From Streptomyces sp. NBC_00659 (GTDB lineage Bacteria; Actinomycetota; Actinomycetes; Streptomycetales; Streptomycetaceae), in contig NZ_CP109031.1 of the NCBI RefSeq assembly GCF_036226925.1, forward strand, positions 6,634,001 to 6,698,000: DNA of 64,000 nt, given 5' to 3'. Positions 1 through 8,800 of this stretch are shown piece by piece (the first letter of the stretch is position 1; the number at the start of each line of letters is the position of its first letter). Both the position numbers and the translations under genes were made by a program. Below the pieces are notes generated by a model that was not told where the DNA came from, did no database searches, and saw only the letters and a list, made by a program, of their open reading frames with translations.

Positions 1-269
1 GGACGCACCAGGGGGTTGCTGGCACCCCCGGCGGGTGACGCCTCGGGGGAGCGCCGCTGCGGCTGCACGGGCTGGATGCGCGGCGCCGACGGCTGGTCGT
101 AGGGAGAGGGCCCGGGGCCCTGCGGACCCTGGGGCGGGTACTGCCGTCGCTGGCCGGGTGCGGAGGGAAAGTTGTACGGGTTCTGTGAACCGTCGCCCTG
201 GCCGCCCTGCCCCTGGCCGGGGCCGTACGACCAGTTGCCCGAAGACGAACCGCCTGGGGGTGTTACCAC
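1..269 (-). CDS. cvnC2: Conservon protein CvnC (DUF742), 5' part only
   Basis: This is the N-terminal part of a DUF742 protein, running off the left edge. The GTG start at 269 follows a strong purine-rich ribosome site (GGAGGAG, about 275-283). The visible ~89 residues are Gly/Gln/Pro-rich and end in SNPLVR, the start of the DUF742 core (the other copy here reads QPLVRPYAMTGGRT). It lies 94 bp downstream of cvnB2 and would be the third gene of this conservon. DUF742 proteins carry a winged-helix-like fold and act with a roadblock protein and a Ras-like GTPase at the membrane. Its disordered leader (about 85 residues before NPLVR) is much longer than the ~20-residue leader of the copy at 4930-5328. 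The numbering follows synteny with S. coelicolor cvn2 and is an inference. Confidence 0.85.
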   Translation of the reverse strand, partial: MVTPPGGSSSGNWSYGPGQGQGGQGDGSQNPYNFPSAPGQRRQYPPQGPQGPGPSPYDQPSAPRIQPVQPQRRSPEASPAGGASNPLVR

Positions 270-363
270 TCTCTCTCCTCCTCCGACCGTGCCGGGCACC
301 CAACGCTGGGACCGCGTCCCGAAACCTTACGGCCCCGGGACGCGAATTCGCACCGTCTGTCTA

Positions 364-786
364 TTAGTTGAGAAGGCTGCCCTGGAGCTCCGCACGAAGG
401 TCCGGAGTGAGAACCGTGCCCGCACGGTCCACCAGAAGCGCCATCTCGTACCCAATGAGACCGATGTCCGCCTCAGGGTGTGCAAGTACTGCGAGTGAAG
501 AACCATCCGAAACGGACATCAGGAAGAGGAATCCTCGCTCCATCTCCACAACGGTCTGGTTCACGTGGCCGCCCTCGAAGATACGGGACGCGCCCGCGGT
601 CAAAGAGGTCAGACCGGACGCGACGGCTGCCAGCTGGTCGGCGCGGTCGCGGGGAAAGCCTTCGGACATAGCCAGAAGGAGTCCGTCGGCGGAGACCACC
701 ACTGTGTGCGACACCCCGGGGGTGTTGTCCACGAAGTTGGTGATCAACCAGTTCAGGTTCTGTGCCGCCTGGCTCATCGGGCTCAC
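364..786 (-). CDS. cvnB2: Conservon protein CvnB, roadblock/LC7 domain
   Basis: 140-residue roadblock/LC7 (MglB-like) protein. Such proteins act as GAP or scaffold for the small GTPase of the same conservon. The roadblock core is visible as HTVVVSADGLLLAMSEG followed by the hydrophobic strand GFLFLMSVSDGSSLAVL. The gene begins 2 bp after the cvnA2 stop, so it is likely translated from the same mRNA; starting at the second Met (MSQAAQ) is also possible. It is 133/140 identical to the paralogue at 5440-5862, and the first 73 residues are identical. The seven differences all lie in the second half, including H74/N76 changing to A/A. Confidence 0.93.
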   Translation of the reverse strand: MSPMSQAAQNLNWLITNFVDNTPGVSHTVVVSADGLLLAMSEGFPRDRADQLAAVASGLTSLTAGASRIFEGGHVNQTVVEMERGFLFLMSVSDGSSLAVLAHPEADIGLIGYEMALLVDRAGTVLTPDLRAELQGSLLN

Positions 787-788
787 AA

Positions 789-3700
789 CTAACGCTCCTG
801 GTTGTAGGTGCTGTCAGAACCGAAGCCCTGACCGTTCGTGTCAGTACCTGCACTGCGTCCCCGCTCCACGCCGCGACGCAGGTTGCTCAGCCTGCCCCGG
901 ACGTCCTCAGGAGCGCGGGAGACCTGGGGGCCTCCCTGGGGGGTCGATTCCGCGGTTCCCTCGACCAGGTTGGCCTTGGGCACCCGCCGCGGCAGACCGG
1001 ACGAGGTGACCCCGCCCGCCTTGGGCTTCTTCAGCTGCTCGGCGCGCTGCCACCGATCGTCGTTCGACGACCGCCAATCGTCACCCGTGTTCCCGGAGGG
1101 CATGGGCGCCGACTGCTCCCTCGCCGGTTCCGCGGGGCGCCGGGCGTTGCCGGCGGGGGCGGGTCCGCGACGGGGAAGTCCCGCGTTGGTCATCGTGTGG
1201 GGGGCCGAAGAGGCCGGACCCGGACGACCAAAGCCTACGCTGTTCTGCTCGCCCGCGTCAGCGACCTGCGGGGATTCCGCTTGCGGAGCGTAGTCGGGCC
1301 GGTACCCGCCCTGGTACGCGTCCTGGCGCCCGTCCTGCTGCGGCCAGTCGTCCTGGTAGGACGGCTCACCGAAGCCCGGCACCGTCTCCGGGGCGGAGCC
1401 GCCCATTCCGGCGTGCTCCTGCTGGACCGGCTCCGTGTAGGAAGGCTCAGGGTAGCCGCCGTTGGACGGGAAGTACGCCTCGTCGTACGCGGCCTGCTGC
1501 GGCTCCTCGTACGACGTCTGCTGGTCGTACGTGGTCTGCTGCTCCTCGTGGACACCCTGGGTGCCGTCGTACGCCTGGGTGCCGTCGAAGGACGCCTGCC
1601 CGTTGTCGTACGAGGAGGCGGGCTGCCCGTCGAAGCCGTCGGCGTAGGCCTGGGGGGCCTCGATGGCCTCCGGACCCTGCGCCTGGGCCTCCAGGGCCGC
1701 ACGGCGCTCCTCGCGCATCAGAGAGCGGCCCACGGGGTCCAGATCACGGATGTCGTCCGGGACCTCGTAGCGGCTGTCGTCGAAGCCGAGGTCCGCGGCG
1801 GTCAGCACAGGCTGCTGCTGCGGGACACCGAAGTTCTCGCCCTGGAACGACTGCTGCTGCTGCTCGGGGATGATCTGCGACACGGTGAACTCGTCGGCCA
1901 TCGGCTGGTGCTCGCCACCGCCACCGTGGGTGATGGCGTCGGGGAGCATGACCAGGGACGTGGTGCCGGCCTGCTCGCCCGAGGGGCGGAGCTGGACGCG
2001 GATGCCGTGGCGGTCGGACAGCCGGCCGACCACGAAGAGGCCCATGCGCTGCGAGATCGCGGCGTCCACGGTCGGCGGGTTGGCCAGCTTGTGGTTGATG
2101 TCCGCGAAGTCCTCGGCGGTGAGGCCGATGCCCTTGTCGTGGATCTCGACCATGACGCGGCCGTCGGGAAGACGGGTCGCGGTGACACGGACCTTGGTCT
2201 GCGGGGAGGAGAACGTGGTCGCGTTCTCCAGGAGCTCGGCGAGCAGGTGCACGAGGTCGGTCACGGCGCGGCCGTGGATCTCGGCCTCCGGGACGCCGGA
2301 GAGCTCGACGCGCTCGTACTGCTCCACCTCGGAGGAGGCGGCGCGCAGGACGTCGACCAGCGGGACCGGCTGGTCCCAGCGGCGTCCGGGCTCCTCGCCG
2401 GCGAGGACCAGGAGGTTCTCGCCGTTGCGGCGCATACGGGTCGCGAGGTGGTCCAGGCGGAAGAGGTTCTCCAGCTGGTCCGGGTCGGCCTCGTTGTTCT
2501 CCAGGTCGGTGATCAGGGTCAGCTGGCCCTCGATCAGCGACTGGTTGCGGCGCGAGAGGTTGGTGAAGATCGCGTTGATGTTGCCTCGCAGGAGGGCCTG
2601 CTCGGCGGCCAGTCGCACGGCCTCGCGGTGGACCTGGTCGAAGGCGCGGGCGACCTCGCCGATCTCGTCCGTGGTGGTGATCGGGATCGGCTGCACGCGG
2701 GTGTCGACCCGGCCGGGGTCGGTGCGCGAGAGCTGGTCGACCAGCATCGGCAGACGCTGCTCGGCGACATTGAAGGCGGCGCTGCGCAGCTGGCGCATCG
2801 CGCGGCTCATCTGGCGGGCCACCATGCCGGCCAGGATGAACGCGGCGAGCAGGGCGATCACGACAGCGGCACCGGTGATGAAGGCGTCGGTCCGAGCGGT
2901 GTCGGAGATGTCACCGGCCTCGGCCACGGCCTTGTCGGCGAGGTCCGACTCGATCTGGCGGTACGCGTTGTACTTGGCGGTGTTGACCGCCATCCAGTTC
3001 TGGGCGGTGACGCCCTTCGCGGCGAGCCCCGCACGGTCGCTCTCCAGCGTGGACGGGAGCCCCGAGAGTTCCTTGACCATCTCGGTGTCGCCGGAGGGCG
3101 GCGGCACGTAGTTCGGGTCGGCGCCTGCGGCCTCGCGCGCCTTCGCGGTCAGATCCGTCTTGATCTTCGCCGCCGCGGATTCGAGCTTGGTCGTGTCTTC
3201 CTCGGTGCCGCCACCCTTGTACTCCTCGATGGCGATGCCTTCGAGGTAGGCGTACGAGGACAGGGCGACGCGCTGGCTGGCGAGGCTGCTGGTGCCGGGA
3301 CCCGGCTTGATCAGCATGTGCATGCCGATGGACCGCTCCAGCGACAGCGCGGCCTTGGACAGCGAGATCGCGTAGACCGTACGGCCGTAGCTGGTGATGT
3401 TGCCGGTGCCCAGACCGAGCTCGTTGGCGAACTCCATCAGCGGGTGCTGGATCTGGAGGTAGCCCTCTTCGGTCGTCACACCGGGACGCTTGGTGGTGTA
3501 CGCCTCGTCCCGCAGCTTCTGGAGACCGGGCTCCACATTGCGGAAGACCGAGAGGCGCCGCTCCAGGCCCGGAGTCTTGGGCATGTCCTTGGCGGCCACC
3601 TCGAAGGCGTCGGCGGCCAGGTTGGTGTCGCGGCGGACCTTGACGACGGTGGCGTCCTTGTCCCCCTTGCCGGACAGCAGCGGGTAGGCGCTGAGGTCAC

Positions 3701-4010
3701 GCTCGACGAACAGCTTGTCGCCGTAGTTCAGTGCCGCCTGCACGAGGCGCGCCGTCTTCTCGGCGTCCTGCGCTTCCTGCCAGGTGTCGATCGAGCCCTT
3801 CACCTGGAAGCCGCCCATGACGAGGCCGACCACCACGGGTATGAGCAGGATCGCGTTCAGCCTGGTCGGCACACGCCAGTTACGCGGGGAGAATCGGCTC
3901 CCGCTCGGCGCGGGCGCCGGCATGGGCTCCGGGCCGGCGACTTGTGCGGGCGCCGCTCCGCGCGACGGCGGGGTGAAGTTGCCCCGTGCCGACGGCTCGG
4001 GACCGTTCAT
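789..4010 (-). CDS. cvnA2: Conservon sensor CvnA, NIT-HAMP histidine kinase-like ATPase
   Basis: 1073-residue membrane sensor. Order: disordered Pro/Ala N-terminus; membrane helix at about 51-70; extracytoplasmic nitrate/nitrite-sensing (NIT)-type helical domain; second membrane helix at about 377-398; HAMP (399-465); dimerisation-like segment with RLDHLATRMRRNGENL (about 518-533); GHKL ATPase with N-box HLLAELLENA, DKGIG and GLFVVGRL (to about 690). A disordered ~380-residue Tyr/Gln/Glu-rich tail follows. I chose ATG 4010 because GAGG lies 6 bases upstream; an in-frame GTG at 4022 is possible. First gene of a conservon, followed at once by cvnB2. Such kinases are thought to signal to the CvnB/C/D GTPase complex at the membrane. 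Confidence 0.9.
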   Translation of the reverse strand: MNGPEPSARGNFTPPSRGAAPAQVAGPEPMPAPAPSGSRFSPRNWRVPTRLNAILLIPVVVGLVMGGFQVKGSIDTWQEAQDAEKTARLVQAALNYGDKLFVERDLSAYPLLSGKGDKDATVVKVRRDTNLAADAFEVAAKDMPKTPGLERRLSVFRNVEPGLQKLRDEAYTTKRPGVTTEEGYLQIQHPLMEFANELGLGTGNITSYGRTVYAISLSKAALSLERSIGMHMLIKPGPGTSSLASQRVALSSYAYLEGIAIEEYKGGGTEEDTTKLESAAAKIKTDLTAKAREAAGADPNYVPPPSGDTEMVKELSGLPSTLESDRAGLAAKGVTAQNWMAVNTAKYNAYRQIESDLADKAVAEAGDISDTARTDAFITGAAVVIALLAAFILAGMVARQMSRAMRQLRSAAFNVAEQRLPMLVDQLSRTDPGRVDTRVQPIPITTTDEIGEVARAFDQVHREAVRLAAEQALLRGNINAIFTNLSRRNQSLIEGQLTLITDLENNEADPDQLENLFRLDHLATRMRRNGENLLVLAGEEPGRRWDQPVPLVDVLRAASSEVEQYERVELSGVPEAEIHGRAVTDLVHLLAELLENATTFSSPQTKVRVTATRLPDGRVMVEIHDKGIGLTAEDFADINHKLANPPTVDAAISQRMGLFVVGRLSDRHGIRVQLRPSGEQAGTTSLVMLPDAITHGGGGEHQPMADEFTVSQIIPEQQQQSFQGENFGVPQQQPVLTAADLGFDDSRYEVPDDIRDLDPVGRSLMREERRAALEAQAQGPEAIEAPQAYADGFDGQPASSYDNGQASFDGTQAYDGTQGVHEEQQTTYDQQTSYEEPQQAAYDEAYFPSNGGYPEPSYTEPVQQEHAGMGGSAPETVPGFGEPSYQDDWPQQDGRQDAYQGGYRPDYAPQAESPQVADAGEQNSVGFGRPGPASSAPHTMTNAGLPRRGPAPAGNARRPAEPAREQSAPMPSGNTGDDWRSSNDDRWQRAEQLKKPKAGGVTSSGLPRRVPKANLVEGTAESTPQGGPQVSRAPEDVRGRLSNLRRGVERGRSAGTDTNGQGFGSDSTYNQER

Positions 4011-4195
4011 GCTTCGCCTCACTCGACCAACAACCTCTCGGCGTCGGCACCTACTGTGTGCCGCCGTATCTACCAGCGCCCTTGACTACTGGGCAGTTCA
4101 GCGCATTCCAGCACGTCAAGCAGCGCCCTTCCAAACACTCGGAACGGATGATTCCGAGTGGCGCTGACCACAGACAAAACGGTCATAAAGAGCGA

Positions 4196-4215
4196 GCCCC
4201 GTCAAAAGACGGGGC
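4196..4215 (-). terminator. Hairpin with AAAA loop upstream of cvn2
   Basis: Perfect 8-bp stem GCCCCGTC/GACGGGGC with an AAAA loop (UUUU on the minus strand). Second stop signal after the cvn1 operon. Confidence 0.6.
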
Positions 4216-4298
4216 CTTCATGAACGCAGGGGTACCGGGCGACCGCTATGCGTGTCGGGGCCGGCGAAATTCTCTGTCGAAACGTTATGAACACTGAG

Positions 4299-4326
4299 GC
4301 CGGCCGTGTCAAATGACACAGCCGGC
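4299..4326 (-). terminator. Terminator of the cvn1 operon
   Basis: Stem GCCGGC + GTGTC / GACAC + GCCGGC with one mismatch and an AAAT loop, about 50 bp past the cvnD1 stop. No U-tract, as is usual in Streptomyces. Confidence 0.7.
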
Positions 4327-4373
4327 TCCAACGCGTCTACGACAACTTCCATACAGAGTCGTCTACTTGGCTG

Positions 4374-4949
4374 CTACCGCAGCCGTGCCATGAGAGCGTG
4401 CTCGACCAGCGTGATGAGAGCGCTCTTCGCGTCTGCACGGTGGCGCGCGTCCGTCGTGATGATCGGAGCGTCCGGGCCGATCTGAAGAGCCTCGCGCACT
4501 TCCTCCGGGTTGTACGGCTGGTGACCGTCGAAGCCGTTGAGGGCGATGACGAACGGCAGGCCGCTGTTCTCGAAGTAGTCGACCGCGGGGAAGCAGTCGG
4601 CCAGACGCCGGGTGTCCACCAGGACCACGGCGCCGATGGCGCCGCGGACCAGGTCGTCCCACATGAACCAGAAGCGGTCCTGGCCCGGCGTACCGAAGAG
4701 GTACAGGATCAGGTCCTGGTCGAGGGTGATACGGCCGAAGTCCATGGCCACCGTGGTGGTGGTCTTGTCCCCGGTGTGGGTGAGGTCGTCGATGCCCGCC
4801 GAGGCGGAGGTCATGACGGCCTCGGTACGCAGGGGGTTGATCTCGGAGACGGCACCCACGAACGTGGTCTTGCCGACACCGAAGCCACCCGCTACGACGA
4901 TCTTCGCGGAGGTGGTCGCCCGGCCTCCGTCAGAGCTTGCGAAGTCCAC
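4374..4949 (-). CDS. cvnD1: Conservon small GTPase CvnD
   Basis: 191-residue Ras/MglA-like GTPase. Walker A GGFGVGKTTF (residues about 21-30) binds the phosphates; FGTPGQDRFW is the switch II/G3 segment; ALNGFDG replaces the usual NKxD base-recognition motif, as is common in the CvnD family. Last gene of the conservon: its start overlaps the 3' end of cvnC1 by 20 bp, implying coupled translation. It probably cycles on the CvnA membrane complex with roadblock CvnB as regulator. cvnD2 of the other operon lies outside the window. Confidence 0.93.
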   Translation of the reverse strand: MDFASSDGGRATTSAKIVVAGGFGVGKTTFVGAVSEINPLRTEAVMTSASAGIDDLTHTGDKTTTTVAMDFGRITLDQDLILYLFGTPGQDRFWFMWDDLVRGAIGAVVLVDTRRLADCFPAVDYFENSGLPFVIALNGFDGHQPYNPEEVREALQIGPDAPIITTDARHRADAKSALITLVEHALMARLR

Positions 4950-5328
4950 TGAGCACCCTTTCGAGCAGTGTCACGGCCGGCACGCCGCCGTTGTTCTCAT
5001 CGCCGCCAGGCTGGTGAATGGCGACGAGTCCGGCCTCCGCGAGGTCCGCGACAAGGATCCTGGCCACGCCGAGCGGCATGGACAGGAGGGCCGACACCTC
5101 GGCCACCGACTTCACTTCCCGGCACAGATGGCAGATGCGCTGGTGTTCGGGCAGCAGTCCCATCAGCTGGGCCGGATCGGCCGTGGTGCTGATCAGAGCT
5201 TCTATGGCCAGTTGGTACCGCGGCCGGGTCCGGCCACCGGTCATCGCGTACGGACGTACCAGCGGCTGGTCGCCTTCATCCCCGTACGACTCGGCGTACG
5301 GATCATGAGAGGCGGGGGGCGGGGTCAT
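4930..5328 (-). CDS. cvnC1: Conservon protein CvnC (DUF742)
   Basis: 132-residue DUF742 protein. After a short leader it has the family hallmark PLVRPYAMTGGRTRP, then a winged-helix-like core (EHQRICHLCREVKSVAEVSALLSM and GVARILVADLAEAGLVAI). It bridges CvnB and CvnD in conservon complexes. Third gene of the operon, 111 bp after cvnB1 and overlapping cvnD1. Its leader (YAESYGDEGDQ) differs completely from that of CvnC2, although the cores begin alike. Confidence 0.93.
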   Translation of the reverse strand: MTPPPASHDPYAESYGDEGDQPLVRPYAMTGGRTRPRYQLAIEALISTTADPAQLMGLLPEHQRICHLCREVKSVAEVSALLSMPLGVARILVADLAEAGLVAIHQPGGDENNGGVPAVTLLERVLSGLRKL

Positions 5329-5439
5329 GAATCCTCCGGGCGGGACAGCAAGTCGGTCAGTCGTGCCGTCTGTTAGGGCCGGTGGGGGGATTGTGGCGGC
5401 CGGACGGTGATTTCGTGCGGTGTCTGGATCCGGCGGCGG

Positions 5440-5862
5440 TCAGTGAAGCAGACTGCCTTGTAGTTCGGCACGCAGGTCCGGCGTGAGGACGGCGCCCGCA
5501 CGGTCGACGAGCAGTGCCATCTCGTAGCCGACGAGGCCGATGTCGCATTCCGGGTGGGAGAGGACCGCGAGAGACGATCCGTCCGAAACCGACATCAGGA
5601 AGAGGAAACCGCGCTCCATCTCCACGACCGTCTGGGCCACCGCACCGCCTTCGAAGATCCGGGAAGCCCCGGCAGTCAGCGAAGTGAGTCCGGAGGCGAC
5701 GGCCGCCAGTTGGTCCGCGCGGTCGCGGGGGAAGCCTTCGGACATCGCCAGAAGGAGTCCGTCGGCGGACACGACGACGGTGTGGGACACCCCGGGGGTG
5801 TTGTCCACAAAGTTGGTGATCAACCAGTTGAGGTTCTGTGCCGCCTGGCTCATCGGGCTCAA
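5440..5862 (-). CDS. cvnB1: Conservon protein CvnB, roadblock/LC7 domain
   Basis: 140-residue roadblock/LC7 protein, next to the cvnA1 stop with no gap. It is identical to CvnB2 over residues 1-73 and differs at only seven positions after that (for example a Cys in HPECDIG where CvnB2 has Ala). It is the likely GTPase-activating or scaffold partner of CvnD1. Such close identity beside strongly diverged CvnA partners suggests either gene conversion or a constraint to bind a shared partner. Confidence 0.93.
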   Translation of the reverse strand: MSPMSQAAQNLNWLITNFVDNTPGVSHTVVVSADGLLLAMSEGFPRDRADQLAAVASGLTSLTAGASRIFEGGAVAQTVVEMERGFLFLMSVSDGSSLAVLSHPECDIGLVGYEMALLVDRAGAVLTPDLRAELQGSLLH

Positions 5863-8800
5863 CTAACGCTCCTGCTGGTGAGTGGGGCTGGGGAAGCTGC
5901 CGGTCTGGCCGTTGGGAGCGGCCTGTCGACCTTGCTGAATGCCCCTACGGAGATTGGTCAGCCGGCCGCGTACGTCATCAGGCGCACGCGAGACCTGCGG
6001 ACCGCTTTGGTGCTGTTGCTGCTGTGCCGTGCCCGCGACGAGGTTGGCTCGCGGGACGCGGCGCGGCAGGCCTGAGGTGGTGACCCCGCCTGCCGACGGC
6101 TTACGGGAACGCTCCGCCTGCTTGACGAGGTCGTCGTTCGGAGAGCTGCGCCACGTCGTGGTGGCGGCCGGTGCGGCGGTCGGTGCGGCGGCCGGTGCGG
6201 CGGCCGGCCGCTGCGGAGCCGGGGGAGTCTGCGGCTGCTGTGGGGCGGCCGGCGGGTATCCCTGGGAACCGTTGTCCTGGTGGGCGGTGCCGTTGGCCGG
6301 AGCGCCGTCCGAGCCGTTGGCCTGACCGTGGAACCAGTTGGTCTCCAGCGTGTCGTACAGCGGGGTACGGCCGTCACCGGGGTTCGAGGCCGGGGGAAGC
6401 GCCTCGGGGACCTGCGGACGGGCGGGCGGCTGTGGGGTTGCCGGTCGCTCGTACTGTCCGGTGGACGAACCCTGCCCGTTGCCGTAGCCGGTTGCCGCGA
6501 ACTGCCCGGTGGACGCGGGGTCCTGGGAAGGCGCGTAGCCCGGCTGGGCGAACTGGCCGGTGGACGACGGGGACTGGGAGGCCCCGTAGCCCTGGGCGGG
6601 GAACTGTCCCGTGGCGGCCGGGTTCTGGCCGGTGGGGGACTGGTTGCCGTAACCGTACTGGCCGTTGTTCTGGCCGTTGTTCTGCGGCGCGCTCGCGCCG
6701 GGGCGCGGGGCGTCGAAGTCGGGACGGGCGAACTCCGCGGTGGAGGCGGGGCCCCGGTCCTCGACCCGCGGCATGCGGGACGTGGCGTCGGGCTCCTCGT
6801 GACCACGCGGGGTGTCGAGGGACGTACGCGGAACCGGCGGCTGCGCGTTGTCGTCGCTCCAGCTCGGCGTGCGGGAGCCGGCGTTGCCACCGGGCAGCTC
6901 GGCGCGCGCGGCGCCACCGCGTCCCGGAAGCTGCGGCCGGCGACGGCCGCCCTTGCCGTTGGACGGTGCCTTCGCGGGCGGCGCTGCCGGAGCCGCGTTG
7001 CTGTCGCCGAAGGCGTTCTGGCCCGTGCCGTTGCCGTTGCCGAAGCCCTGCTGCTGCGAGCCGTTCTGGGCGGGGAAGCCCTGCTGCGGGCTCTGCCCGA
7101 AGGCGTTCGCACCGGCGGGAGCCTGCCTGCCCTGCTGGCCGCCGGCCTGGCCCTGCTGGCCATGCGCACCGCCGGAGCCACCCGGGCGACCGCCCTGGTT
7201 GCTGCCGGGCAGCGCGGCCCGCGGACCCTGGCCCGCGCCGACCTGTCCGCGCTGCGGCGGGGCCCCGAGGGGACCGCCGGGGGCGGAGGGGGCTCCGGCA
7301 CCGAGCGAGGGACCGCCCGAGCGACGGGCCGCGGACGCACCGGCCGAGGCCTGCGCCGCGGCGGGGCCGCCGCCGACGGCACTCTGGCCCGGCTTGTTCG
7401 GCATGGGCTTCTTGCCGCCCTGAGCGACGTCCACCGGCAGCATGACCAGCGCGGTCGTACCGCCGGAGTCGGACGGGCGAAGCTGGATACGGATGCCGTG
7501 ACGCTGCGACAGACGACCGACCACGAACAGACCCATGCGTCGGGAGACGGAGACGTCCACCGTGGGCGGAGCGGCGAGCCGCTCGTTGATCGCGGCCAGG
7601 TCCTCGGGGGACAGACCGATACCGGTGTCGTGGATCTCGATCAGCACCCGGCCGTCGGGCAGGGCGTGACCGGTGACCTTGACCTTGGTCTGCGGGGAGG
7701 AGAACGACGTGGCGTTCTCCAGCAGCTCCGCGAGCAGGTGGACGAGGTCGTTGACGACCCGGCCGGCGACCTCGGTGCCGGGCACCGAGGAGAGTTCGAT
7801 GCGCTCGTACTGCTCCACCTCGGAGGCGGCGGCGCGGAGCACGTCGACCAGCGGGACCGGGCGGGTCCAGCGGCGACCGGGCTCTTCACCGGCGAGGACG
7901 AGGAGGTTTTCACCGTTACGGCGCATGCGGGTCGCGAGGTGGTCGAGCTTGAACAGCGAGGAGAGCTGGTCGGGGTCGGCCTCGCGGGACTCCAGCTCGG
8001 ATATGAGCGAGAGCTGACGCTGGATAAGACCCTGGGAACGGCGCGAGAGGTTGGTGAACATCGCGTTGACGTTGCCTCGCAGAAGGGCCTGCTCGGCGGC
8101 GAGGCGGACAGCCTCGCGGTGCACGTCGTCGAAGGCCGCGGCCACCTGGCCGATCTCGTCCCGGGAGTGCACACCGACCGACTCCACGGAGGTGTCGACG
8201 TCCTGCGGGTCCGACTCCGAGAGCTGCTTGACGAGCTCGGGCAGACGGTCCGAGGCGACCCGGGTGGCGGTGTCCTGGAGACGGCGCAGCGAGCGGATCA
8301 TGGACCGGGCCACGACGAAGGCGCCGACGAGCGAGACACCGAGGACGAGCAGGATCAGTACACCGGAGATGATCGCTTCACTCTGGGACTCGTTACGCAG
8401 CTCACGGGCCTTCTGCTCCATCTCGCTGAGCAGCGTGGTCTCGATCTTCGACATCTGGTCGATCTTGGCCGAGTCGTCGTCGAGCCAGTCCTTGTAGGAC
8501 CGCTTGTTCTGCGACTTGAGGCCCTCGGAGTTGCTCAGCACACGCTTGGCGTACTGGTCGGCCGACTTGATCGTCGGGTTGTCACCCTCGATCGGCAGGA
8601 GCAGTTCCGTGTTGCCCTCGCCGTAGATGTTCTTGAAGCTGCTGGTCTCGGACTCCTGGCTCTGCTGCGCGGACTGCGCGTACTGCTGGTCGTTCTTGGA
8701 GAGGGTTCCGAAGACCTTCGGCTGCGTGGGAAGCGCGGCGGCGATGACGGCCCGCTGGATGGAGGCGTACTCCTTGGCGGAGGAGAACGCGGCCAGCGCG

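Larger units (their letters stand above)
4011..4373. other. Intergenic region between the two conservon operons
   Basis: 363 bp between the end of cvn1 (4374) and the start of cvn2 (4010), both read leftward. It holds two hairpins (4299-4326 and 4196-4215) that probably end the cvn1 transcript, leaving about 185 bp for a separate cvn2 promoter. I see no convincing -10/-35 pair and no coding sequence. Confidence 0.6.
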
